A DNA stretch of 9,215 nucleotides, taken from assembly GCA_030598905.1 (NCBI GenBank), contig JAUVPA010000054.1:1-9215 (forward strand), written 5' to 3'. Each line of letters starts with the position of its first letter. Position 1 is the first letter of the stretch. Below the pieces are notes generated by a model. That model searched no databases and was not told the origin of the DNA. It saw only the letters and a program-made list of their open reading frames with translations. This document shows, in pieces, positions 1-6,986 of this stretch. The position numbers and the translations under genes are program-made. This DNA is from Acidimicrobiia bacterium (GTDB taxonomy: Bacteria; Actinomycetota; Acidimicrobiia; Spongiisociales; UBA5794).

Positions 1-678
1 ACCCTGATCGGTCTCGACGGTGAAGGAGTCCTGGTCGAGGAGCGGGATGTCCCTCGTCAAGTCGAATGTCACCAAGCTGCGGCCCATTACGTCGTAGCCG
101 GTGAGTTCCGGGAGTGGCTCGGCACCGAACTCGCTGATCCCGTTCACCGTGACTTTGGCGTTTTCCGGAAACGGGTTGAACAACCTGAGCCCCAGAAAGA
201 ATCCGTCGGCCGTGGTCCCACCAGACAAGTGCCACACCTTGGGAACGGAAACGACGCAACGGTCACCTGTGAGGAGAGCGTCACCCCACACGACGGCCGA
301 CGCCGTAGCAGGCCCGTCGTCGAATTCGACGATGCCGGGAGCCTCGCCGCGTCTGACGATCGCCGCCGTGTCGATTGATGCGGCGCTTGGACCCGGGAGC
401 GGGACCGTCGCAGTGTCGGGATCCTCGTTCGGTATCGGGCTCGGTAGCGTCAAGACGGCATCGACGTCGACAAGTGCAGCTAGGTCGTATGTCGAGTCGC
501 GGAGCGCTCCCGAGTCGACCCAGGAGCAATACCAGACGCTGGGTGAGCCCGTCGCTCCATCGGGCTCAGGAGGCAGCGTCGTGCCGAACGATGGATCGTC
601 CGGCACCGCCGGCTCGACGGCAGTGAACGCGAGCGCACCAAGGATGACCGCCACGCTCAGGGCGAGGATTCGCCTCAT
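1..678 (-). CDS. DUF5719-family exported protein (partial, C-terminus off the left edge)
   Basis: Reading the minus strand from the ATG at 678 gives 226 codons open to the window edge, so the C-terminus is missing. The N-terminus looks like a signal peptide or membrane anchor: MRR followed by a hydrophobic run (about residues 4-20) before a Pro/Asp-rich linker. The mature part has features I associate with DUF5719: a WYCSWVDSG segment near residue 60, then a beta-rich stretch with FFLGLRLFNPFPENAKVTV (about 153-171) and later LTGYDVMGRSLVTFDL. It is probably extracytoplasmic; its biochemical function is unknown. Its start overlaps the stop of the upstream glycosyltransferase by 4 nt (ATGA, 675-678), so the two are almost certainly co-translated and may work together on a cell-surface glycan. 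The family assignment is from recalled motifs and gene context, not from a search. Confidence 0.8.
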   Translation of the reverse strand, partial: MRRILALSVAVILGALAFTAVEPAVPDDPSFGTTLPPEPDGATGSPSVWYCSWVDSGALRDSTYDLAALVDVDAVLTLPSPIPNEDPDTATVPLPGPSAASIDTAAIVRRGEAPGIVEFDDGPATASAVVWGDALLTGDRCVVSVPKVWHLSGGTTADGFFLGLRLFNPFPENAKVTVNGISEFGAEPLPELTGYDVMGRSLVTFDLTRDIPLLDQDSFTVETDQG

Positions 679-3485
679 CCCCACCGCCTCCCCACAAAGG
701 CGAACCCAAGGAGGAACACGAACCCGATGCCGGCGAGGAGCGCTTGTGTTCTTCTGCCCTCGATCGGATCGAACTCGACCACACCGGCGGACGAGCTGAT
801 CTCACTTCGCCACTCCATCTGGTTCCATGGGCCTGGTATCCAGCGACTGTTCGCGTTCTCTGCGATGGTCACGCGGCTGATTTGGTGCGGCTCACCCTCG
901 TACCCGACATCGGTCTTGAGCCACGGATCCTCCGTGGAAGTGATCGCCCGTAGGGCCGTCGGCTCCTCGTTCTCGAACGTAGGATGGGTGAGCCCGCCCC
1001 CCAACGGAACGAGATCGAGCTGACCCTCCAGCACATTCAGCCATGCGGTGGCCAGAGGGTCCGGGTCACCGGTCGTCGACACATCTCCCATCACGACGAT
1101 CCACCGAATCCCGTAGGGAGCGAGCAACTGGCCGGCTCGCTGCGTTTCGCCGCTGATGATGGCTGTGAGATCGACCCGTAGCGCGTCATCGCCGGCGAGG
1201 GCGACCGGAAGCTGATCCTCCCAGAGGTGAGGCATAGGAGCGGAAACGACGCGGTACGAAGCACCCTCTATCTCCCGCGATGAGCCGGGGAGATCTTCGG
1301 GCGGACCCACAACGAGGATGCGAGATGCAGTGGCCTCGCCCGGTCTGGCCATGGTGAATTCAAACGCGTCCGAGAATCGATCGCCGGGCAATCCGGCCCG
1401 ACCGCCGAAAAGCGGCAGCAAGGCGGAAGTGATCACAAAGACGGATGCGACGGCACCAACTCCGACGATAAATCGCCGCCACCCGACAACCTCGTTCACC
1501 CGTGTCACAGCCTCGATCGCCGATCCGATGACAGCCGCGGCGCCGATTGCGACGATGGCCAGCGCCGCGTTCTCCACCTCTCGCCCCAGGCCGAGGTTCG
1601 ACGAACGAGCGAGAAGCGCGCCCCCGGCAATCAGGACGGCTCCCCACCCTCCGACAAGCGCCAGGCGTGCCGGAGCGGCAACGATCGTCGCTACGGCGGT
1701 GACCGCAATGGCAACGGCGACAACCACCGAGGTCTGCCAGAAGGCATCCCCTGCGCGGACAAAATCCTTGAGATCGGCAAGGCCGATCCACGGCAGCAAC
1801 ATCAACGCTGCCAGCACCGTTGCCACAGCGGAGATGCCGACGGCTCGCCACGCTGCGCCATCTCTGATGTTGATGAGGGCCCACACCAGCAGTAGGGCCA
1901 ACGGAGCGATCACGAGGAGAGGAGACAGCGCAGCACACAGTCCCGTTGCCGTGGCGGCAGCCGCGACACGGCCGATCCTGGCGAGCCACGTCTTGGGTAT
2001 TCGTGCCAGCGGGATCCGCAGCGCCCACGGCAAGACGCCGAGGGCGAAGAGGGTCCCGACGTGTGTGTTGCCCGCAATCGCTTGAGCAGCAGGGCCTGCG
2101 ACGTAGACCATGCCGGCGGCCACTCCCGGCGCCGCCGCGACCGACCACGTGCGGAGAAGACGCACGACACCCCAAATGCCGAACACGTAGGCCGCGAGCG
2201 CCAGGAAATATTCGGCCAGGCGGCCGTTGTCGAAGAGAGCCGTCTGAACGACACCGACAACGCCGATGATCGGGCGGAGTGCTTCGGAACTGCCGAGACC
2301 CGCAGGATTCCAACCTCCGGCGTAGGCCAGGACACCCTCCCATCCCGTCGAAGGGAAGGGAAGGCTCCAACCGACGGCAGGGAGGCCCTCCGACCAGATC
2401 GATCGGACCGCCAGCAGGCTGAACACCACTGCGAGGAGTCCCATCACGAAGGCTGGTTGACGCAGATCGCGTCCGAGTGCCTCGAACGACAAGCGTTCTT
2501 CGCCGGGAAGGCGGGATCTCACATTGTCAGCGATGATCCCGGCCGTCGCGCTCAATGCCACGCTCCCCTTTCGTTGGAAGCGGAAGAGTTCGTCATCGCC
2601 TGCCGCTCTGCCGCGCCTCGCCGCAATCCGGAGCCCGACAGACGAAGGGAGATGAAAGATGTTCCACAGCCACGCCCTGATCCAGTCGAATAGGCGCCAG
2701 CGGCCGGCAAAGGGCGCCATGATCGACTCAACCAAACCGACCAGGAAGACGGCGGGAAGAGCCCACAGAAGCGTCAATCCTCCGTAGACCTTGATCATCG
2801 ATCGAATCCGTCCGGCGTCCTCGCGCCATCGCTTCGATCGTCTCCGTCCCAGGGAATAGAGGACTTCCGAAGAAGGGACCACCACAACTCGAGCACCCCT
2901 GAGCCTGACCCGCTGACAGAGATCGACTGCGGCACTCACCGACGCCATGGCCGGATCAGGCCCGCCAACTCCTCGGGCCAAGTCGCGGCGCAGCAGCATC
3001 GACGTGCCTGCAACCGCGGCAACATCTCGTACCACGTCGTACTGGCCCTGATCGATCTCGCCCGGATCGAGTCCCGTGAAGGGGACTTCGAAGATGTCAG
3101 TGGCGATACCCACCGACACCATCCTGGACGGATCGGCGCTGTCGAGGACCTTGGACCCTGCGACGCCGGCGCCAACTCGTTCGGACTCTGCCAGAAGCGC
3201 GGTGAGGGCATCGGGCCGAGGGAGTGCAGCATCGTGGAGGATCCAGAGATGGCTGATGGACGAGGGCAGTCCCTCAATCACCGCAGAGAGCTCACGAGTC
3301 CATGTGACGTCATCGGCCTCGGCAAGCAGGCGCGCGTCATCGCCCCCACCGACAACCACGACCCGCGCGGACTCGTACACTTGCCGCCGCACGGCTTCGA
3401 GGGTGTCTGGGAGGGCGGCCGGGTCGTCGACAACGATGGCGGTGACGACGGATGGCGGCGGAGAATCCTCCGGGACTGAAGACAT
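675..3485 (-). CDS. Family 2-like glycosyltransferase fused to a polytopic membrane domain
   Basis: This 936-residue protein has three parts. Residues 12-210 form a GT-A-like glycosyltransferase domain: a VVTAIVVDD first strand, WILHDAALPRPDAL at 81-94 where the metal-binding DxD normally lies, a conserved AAVAGTSMLLRRDL (156-169), and AVDLCQRVRLRGARVVVVP (186-204), normally the acceptor-side EDVDL motif. Residues about 233-694 are largely hydrophobic, with roughly a dozen predicted membrane segments. Residues 695-910 are soluble, probably outside the membrane (LLAPYGIRWIVVMG at 787-800), and a final membrane helix (912-931) ends in GRRWG. Such fusions occur in actinobacteria next to DUF5719 proteins and probably build an envelope glycan; donor and acceptor are unknown. 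The metal and base motifs look weakened (see findings). The ATG at 3485 lacks a clear ribosome site, and its CATG is shared with the possible cofD start, so the true start could lie slightly further in. Confidence 0.88.
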   Translation of the reverse strand: MSSVPEDSPPPSVVTAIVVDDPAALPDTLEAVRRQVYESARVVVVGGGDDARLLAEADDVTWTRELSAVIEGLPSSISHLWILHDAALPRPDALTALLAESERVGAGVAGSKVLDSADPSRMVSVGIATDIFEVPFTGLDPGEIDQGQYDVVRDVAAVAGTSMLLRRDLARGVGGPDPAMASVSAAVDLCQRVRLRGARVVVVPSSEVLYSLGRRRSKRWREDAGRIRSMIKVYGGLTLLWALPAVFLVGLVESIMAPFAGRWRLFDWIRAWLWNIFHLPSSVGLRIAARRGRAAGDDELFRFQRKGSVALSATAGIIADNVRSRLPGEERLSFEALGRDLRQPAFVMGLLAVVFSLLAVRSIWSEGLPAVGWSLPFPSTGWEGVLAYAGGWNPAGLGSSEALRPIIGVVGVVQTALFDNGRLAEYFLALAAYVFGIWGVVRLLRTWSVAAAPGVAAGMVYVAGPAAQAIAGNTHVGTLFALGVLPWALRIPLARIPKTWLARIGRVAAAATATGLCAALSPLLVIAPLALLLVWALINIRDGAAWRAVGISAVATVLAALMLLPWIGLADLKDFVRAGDAFWQTSVVVAVAIAVTAVATIVAAPARLALVGGWGAVLIAGGALLARSSNLGLGREVENAALAIVAIGAAAVIGSAIEAVTRVNEVVGWRRFIVGVGAVASVFVITSALLPLFGGRAGLPGDRFSDAFEFTMARPGEATASRILVVGPPEDLPGSSREIEGASYRVVSAPMPHLWEDQLPVALAGDDALRVDLTAIISGETQRAGQLLAPYGIRWIVVMGDVSTTGDPDPLATAWLNVLEGQLDLVPLGGGLTHPTFENEEPTALRAITSTEDPWLKTDVGYEGEPHQISRVTIAENANSRWIPGPWNQMEWRSEISSSAGVVEFDPIEGRRTQALLAGIGFVFLLGFAFVGRRWG

Positions 3486-4464
3486 GAGGGGCGTAAGTCT
3501 GCAATCTGACAGGATTTACAGCAACCACCCTCCTTCGCCGCCACCGTCTTTCGCGACGGTGCTGTCCGGCGGAGTAGGCGGTGCCCGGATGGCTCGGGCC
3601 ATGGCGACGGTGCTGACCGGCGATCAGTTGACCGTGATCGTCAACGTGGGAGACGACGAGTTGGTCTACAGCCTCCATGTGTCGGCGGACGTCGACACCG
3701 TTCTCTACACACTCGCCGGGATCCAGGGTCCGCACGGCTGGGGTATCGACGGCGACACGTTCCAGGTGATGGATCAACTCGCTGCACTCGGCATCGATAC
3801 GACATTCCGCCTCGGTGACCGCGACCTCGCCAACTGCCTCCACCGCACGGCTCGCCTCGCAGACGGCGAGTCGATGTCGAGGATCACTTCCGACATGGCT
3901 CGAGTCCTCGCTGTCGGGCCAACCGTGATCCCGGCGACGGACGACGCTCTCCGTACCGAGGTGAGGACGCCCGATGGATGGCTCGCTTTCCAGGATTATT
4001 TCGTGTACCGCGGTCATCGCGACGTCGTCGAAGAGCTCAACTTTGTTGGAGCTGATACGGCCATGCCGGCTCCCGGCGTGCTCGAGTCGATCGAGCGCTG
4101 CGAGATCGTCGTGATCGCGCCCTCGAACCCTCCTCTGTCGGTGTGGCCGATCCTGGCGGTGAAGGGCGTCCGCGAAGCGCTGGCCGAGAAGCAACGAGTT
4201 GTCGCAGTGAGCCCGCTGTTCAACGGCAAGGCACTCAAGGGCCCTGCAGACCGGGTGCTCGGGAGCCTGGGTTTGGGGCAAGGCAACGCCGCTGTTCTCG
4301 CTGCCTACGAGGGCGTCATAACTGATCTCATCGTCGACGAAAGCGACGAAGCCGATTCTCGATCGCTGCCTGGCGACGTGGCGATTCACGCGGCCGACAC
4401 GATGATCACCGATCCAGCCGCCGGCCGCCGTTTCGCTGCGTGGCTGATGGGCGTCTTCGGATGA
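3484..4464 (+). CDS. cofD: 2-phospho-L-lactate (or phosphoenolpyruvyl) transferase, F420 biosynthesis
   Basis: CofD (FbiA in mycobacteria) transfers the phospholactyl or phosphoenolpyruvyl group from its GDP-activated donor to Fo, giving F420-0 or dehydro-F420-0 in the cytoplasm. With the ATG at 3484 the protein has 326 residues, near the family length. Family motifs in order: glycine loop LSGGVGGARM (27-36), NVGDD (54-58), HVSADVDTVLYTLAG (65-79; the usual SPD is SAD here), GDRDLANCLHRT (111-122), APSNPPLSVWPIL (212-224), and SPLFNGKALKGP (243-254). The start is uncertain. A GTG at 3559 would begin inside the first beta strand (FATVLSGG), which argues for an upstream start. The ATG at 3484 gives a Pro-rich N-terminal tail of about 22 residues and overlaps the divergent gene's start codon. 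The stop overlaps the cofE start as ATGA. The function call is secure; the exact N-terminus is not. No cofC-like donor-activating gene lies in the window. Confidence 0.93.
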   Translation: MRGVSLQSDRIYSNHPPSPPPSFATVLSGGVGGARMARAMATVLTGDQLTVIVNVGDDELVYSLHVSADVDTVLYTLAGIQGPHGWGIDGDTFQVMDQLAALGIDTTFRLGDRDLANCLHRTARLADGESMSRITSDMARVLAVGPTVIPATDDALRTEVRTPDGWLAFQDYFVYRGHRDVVEELNFVGADTAMPAPGVLESIERCEIVVIAPSNPPLSVWPILAVKGVREALAEKQRVVAVSPLFNGKALKGPADRVLGSLGLGQGNAAVLAAYEGVITDLIVDESDEADSRSLPGDVAIHAADTMITDPAAGRRFAAWLMGVFG

Positions 4465-5156
4465 CGGTCGAGCTGATCCCGATCCCGGGCATCCCGGCGA
4501 TCGTGCCCGGTGACGACCTGTCGTCGATTCTCCTCGGTGCCATGAGACGCGCCGACATCGAGCTTCGTGACGCCGATGTCGTCGTGGTGACCCACAAGGT
4601 CGTGTCCAAGGCAGAGGGTCGCATTGTCGAAGCAGCGGACGATGCGGCGTACCGGTCGCTCGTCGAGGACGAAGCCGCCGAGGTCATCCGGCGTCGGGGA
4701 GACCTCGCCATCACCAAGACGCACCACGGATTCATCTGCGCCAACGCGGGAGTCGATCGATCGAACACCGCCGAGGGCACGGCGGTGCTCCTGCCGGTGG
4801 ATCCCGACCGCTCGGCGCACCGACTGTGCAAAGAGCTGGAGGCCAAAACCGGCACCGACGTTGCCGTCGTCGTCACCGACACGTTTGGGCGCGTGTGGCG
4901 GCGCGGATTGGTTGACGTCGCCATCGGCGTTTCGGGCCTCCCGGCGATCCTCGACCTCCGCGGGATGCCCGACGGCGAAGGCCGCATCATGGACGTAACC
5001 GAGATCGCCCTCATCGACGAAATTGCCGCCGCGGCCGACCTCGTGATGGGAAAGGCCGACAACATCCCCGCCGCTGTTGTTCGTGGTCTCACCGCACGTG
5101 GTGACGGCCGAGCGACCGACCTCGTGAGAGCCGCAGACGAAGACCTTTTCCGGTAG
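4461..5156 (+). CDS. cofE: Coenzyme F420-0:L-glutamate ligase, standalone CofE
   Basis: CofE adds L-glutamate residues to F420-0 using GTP and divalent metal, forming the polyglutamate tail of F420. The 231-residue protein carries the family pattern throughout: VPGDDL (16-20), VVVTHKVVSKAEGR (41-54), ITKTHHGFICANAGVDRSN (84-102), LLPVDPDRSA (110-119), VVTDTFGRVWRRGLVDVAIG (137-156), LRGMPDGEGR (166-175), and LVMGKADNIPAAVVRG (194-209). I chose the ATG at 4461 because it overlaps the cofD stop as ATGA and places the conserved N-terminal strand at residue 3; an in-frame ATG at 4440 lies inside cofD and is unlikely. It ends right after the ligase domain, so it has no C-terminal nitroreductase-like domain as in mycobacterial FbiB. 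Operon with cofD upstream and the Fpg-like gene 6 bp downstream. Confidence 0.96.
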   Translation: MTVELIPIPGIPAIVPGDDLSSILLGAMRRADIELRDADVVVVTHKVVSKAEGRIVEAADDAAYRSLVEDEAAEVIRRRGDLAITKTHHGFICANAGVDRSNTAEGTAVLLPVDPDRSAHRLCKELEAKTGTDVAVVVTDTFGRVWRRGLVDVAIGVSGLPAILDLRGMPDGEGRIMDVTEIALIDEIAAAADLVMGKADNIPAAVVRGLTARGDGRATDLVRAADEDLFR

Positions 5157-5162
5157 AGGGCT

Positions 5163-6041
5163 ATGCCAGAGCTCCCGGAGATCGAGGCCTACCTGGCGGC
5201 TCTGCGGCCGCGCATCGAAGGCGAGGCCCTCGACGGGATCAGGGTGCAGAGCTTCTCACTGCTGAGAACCTTCGACCCGCCTGTGGACGCCGTGGCCGGG
5301 AAGAGAGTCACCGGACTCCGCCGCCTCGGCAAGAGAGTTGTGCTCGACCTCGAGGATGACATTCACGTCGTCATCCACCTGATGATTGCCGGCCGCTTCA
5401 AATGGCTCGATCCCGGAGCGGCAATCCCGAAGCGCCGAGGACTGGCTGCCCTCGACTTTGCAACCGGCACCCTTCTCCTCACCGAAGCGGGCGCAAAGCG
5501 CCGCGCCACGATGCACATCGTCGACGACCAAGGCTTTGCCGGCATCGATCCGGGAGGTGTGGAGTTGGCCGACGTTGACGCCGTAGAGTTTGCCGAACGG
5601 TTTCGCGGAGAGCGCCACACACTCAAGCGGACGCTCACCGATGCCCGTCTGTTCTCCGGCATCGGCGGCGCGTTTGCCGACGAGATCCTCTGGCACGCAA
5701 GGCTCTCACCGACACAGATGAACACCAACCTGTCGGACGATGAGGTCGAAAGACTCCTCGACACATCTCGCCGGGTGCTCGAAGAATGGACCGCCATCCG
5801 CGTCGGGGAGACGGGTGATGGGTTCCCGACGAAGGTCACGGCATTTCATCCCGACATGGGAGTCCACGGAAAGTACGGCGAGCCTTGCCCCGTGTGTGGG
5901 GCTCCGATTCAACGGATCGTCTCCGGCGGTCGCGAGACCAACTACTGCCCCGGGTGTCAGACAGGAGGGAAGATCCTCGCCGACCGCTCCCTGAGTCGGC
6001 TCCTCAAGGACGACTGGCCCAAGACCCTCGACGAGCTGTAA
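5163..6041 (+). CDS. Fpg/Nei-family DNA glycosylase/AP lyase, divergent subfamily
   Basis: A 292-residue protein of the Fpg/Nei (helix-two-turn-helix) base-excision family, which removes oxidised bases and cleaves at the abasic site. The start is fixed by the MPELPEIEAY N-terminus: Pro2 is the Schiff-base nucleophile, with Glu3 and Glu6 following. Lys57 in LRRLGKRVVLDL matches the conserved catalytic-site lysine. FSGIGGAFADEILWHARLSP (164-183) is the H2TH region. The C-terminal zinc finger is intact: Cys242, Cys245, Cys262, Cys265, with Arg257 in GGRETNYC. Departures from classical Fpg: HLMIAGRF (72-79) in place of HLGMSG, TEAGAKRRATM (107-117) where classical proteins have an Arg-Arg-Phe-Gly segment, and about 26 residues after the zinc finger (TGGKILADRSLSRLLKDDW and on). 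Substrate preference therefore cannot be assumed to be 8-oxoguanine. It lies 6 bp after cofE; the only ribosome-site-like sequence (GAGGG, 5156-5160) is very close to the ATG, so translation is probably coupled. Confidence 0.9.
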   Translation: MPELPEIEAYLAALRPRIEGEALDGIRVQSFSLLRTFDPPVDAVAGKRVTGLRRLGKRVVLDLEDDIHVVIHLMIAGRFKWLDPGAAIPKRRGLAALDFATGTLLLTEAGAKRRATMHIVDDQGFAGIDPGGVELADVDAVEFAERFRGERHTLKRTLTDARLFSGIGGAFADEILWHARLSPTQMNTNLSDDEVERLLDTSRRVLEEWTAIRVGETGDGFPTKVTAFHPDMGVHGKYGEPCPVCGAPIQRIVSGGRETNYCPGCQTGGKILADRSLSRLLKDDWPKTLDEL

Positions 6042-6047
6042 AGAGTG

Positions 6048-6986
6048 TCAGGTCCGGGCGCGGAACCAGGTGGCCGTTTGACGCAGACCTTCATCGAGTG
6101 GCGTCCAGGCTTCCCATCCGAGGTGTCTCCGAGCCGCGGATGCATCGAGACACGATCGCTGTTGCTCGCCCGGTCGGGCGGCACCGAACCGCGGTTTGGC
6201 CTCGACCCCTACAGCCGCGGCGATGGCGTCGAGCAGCTCCAACACCGTGGTCTCTTCTCCGGTTCCGATGTTCAGATAGCGGCTGCCGCCTGTAACGGCC
6301 GCTCGCACACACGCATCCGACACGTCTTCCACGAACACGAAGTCCCGAGTTTGGGTCCCATCTCCGTAGATCGTCACCGGCCGCCCCTCGAGCAAGCCCC
6401 CAGTGAAGATGGCGACCACACCCGCTTCGCCGTGCGGATCCTGGCGGGGGCCGTAGACGTTCGAGAAGCCGAGCGACAGGTAGTCGACACCGTGCACCCT
6501 GTGGTAGTAGTCGAAATAGCCGTCGGTGACCATCTTGGCCACGCCGTACGGTGACTCGGGTTGTTTCGTGACGGACTCCGGTGTGGGGATCCTGCCGGTG
6601 TCCCCGAAGGTGGCGCCGCCCGAGGAGGCGAACACGACCCTCGGCGTTCCTGCTTTGCGCGCGGCTTCCAAAACGTTGACCGTCCCCAGCACATTCACGT
6701 CTGCGTCGACGACGGGATTGGCCACCGAGGCCCGCACGTCGATCTGGGCGGCAAGGTGGAAGATCACGTCCGGAGCGAACCTGCCGACGACATCAGCAAG
6801 CTCAGGCGCACGAACATCCATCTGATGGAGGGCAACGTGTCCACGTTCTCGGGCGGCAGTCAGGTTGGCGAGGCTGCCGGAGCTCAAATCGTCGATGACG
6901 AGAACCTCGGAACCGTCATCGACGAGACGATCGACGAGGTTCGAACCGATGAATCCGGCCCCTCCGGTGACAACTGTGCGCCTCAT
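6048..6986 (-). CDS. NAD-dependent nucleotide-sugar epimerase/dehydratase, GalE-like extended SDR
   Basis: A 312-residue extended short-chain dehydrogenase, the usual length for UDP-glucose 4-epimerase-type enzymes, which act on nucleotide sugars in the cytoplasm. From the ATG at 6986: the Rossmann loop TGGAGFIGS lies at 7-15, the acidic end of strand 2 (VIDDLSSG) binds the NAD ribose, FHLAAQIDVRAS follows near 77-88, catalytic Ser in ASSGGATFG (120-128), and the YxxxK pair is Tyr147/Lys151 in SPYGVAK. FSNVYGPRQDP and IYGDGTQTRDFVFVEDV are typical substrate-side segments. A GTG sits directly before the ATG (6989), and either could initiate. The start overlaps the stop of the upstream hydrolase-like gene, with no purine-rich ribosome site, so it is probably translated by coupling. 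It converges with the Fpg-like gene with 6 bp between stop codons. UDP-glucose/galactose is the likeliest substrate, but related epimerases cannot be excluded. Confidence 0.9.
   Translation of the reverse strand: MRRTVVTGGAGFIGSNLVDRLVDDGSEVLVIDDLSSGSLANLTAARERGHVALHQMDVRAPELADVVGRFAPDVIFHLAAQIDVRASVANPVVDADVNVLGTVNVLEAARKAGTPRVVFASSGGATFGDTGRIPTPESVTKQPESPYGVAKMVTDGYFDYYHRVHGVDYLSLGFSNVYGPRQDPHGEAGVVAIFTGGLLEGRPVTIYGDGTQTRDFVFVEDVSDACVRAAVTGGSRYLNIGTGEETTVLELLDAIAAAVGVEAKPRFGAARPGEQQRSCLDASAARRHLGWEAWTPLDEGLRQTATWFRART

Noticed and set aside
101..799. 232-residue Ser/Thr/Gly-rich open frame on the plus strand
   Set aside because: It is the antisense shadow of the exported DUF5719 gene and the end of the glycosyltransferase gene, with no motif of its own.
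1318..2370. Long open frames on both strands (Ala/Thr-rich plus, Arg/Cys-rich minus) within the glycosyltransferase membrane region
   Set aside because: They have the amino-acid composition expected from alternative frames of GC-rich DNA and sit inside a convincing membrane-protein gene.
3076..3483. Upstream in-frame extension of cofD to an ATG at 3076
   Set aside because: It lies entirely antisense to the glycosyltransferase domain, is low-complexity Ser/Arg/Thr-rich, and would put 136 foreign residues before the CofD glycine loop.
3337..4389. 350-residue open frame on the minus strand opposite cofD
   Set aside because: It is His/Arg/Asp-rich with no recognisable motif, and cofD on the other strand is a clear family member across the whole length.
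6038..6060. Possible bidirectional terminator between the convergent Fpg-like and epimerase genes
   Set aside because: There are only 6 bp between stop codons, and I see no stable inverted repeat followed by a T-run on either strand.
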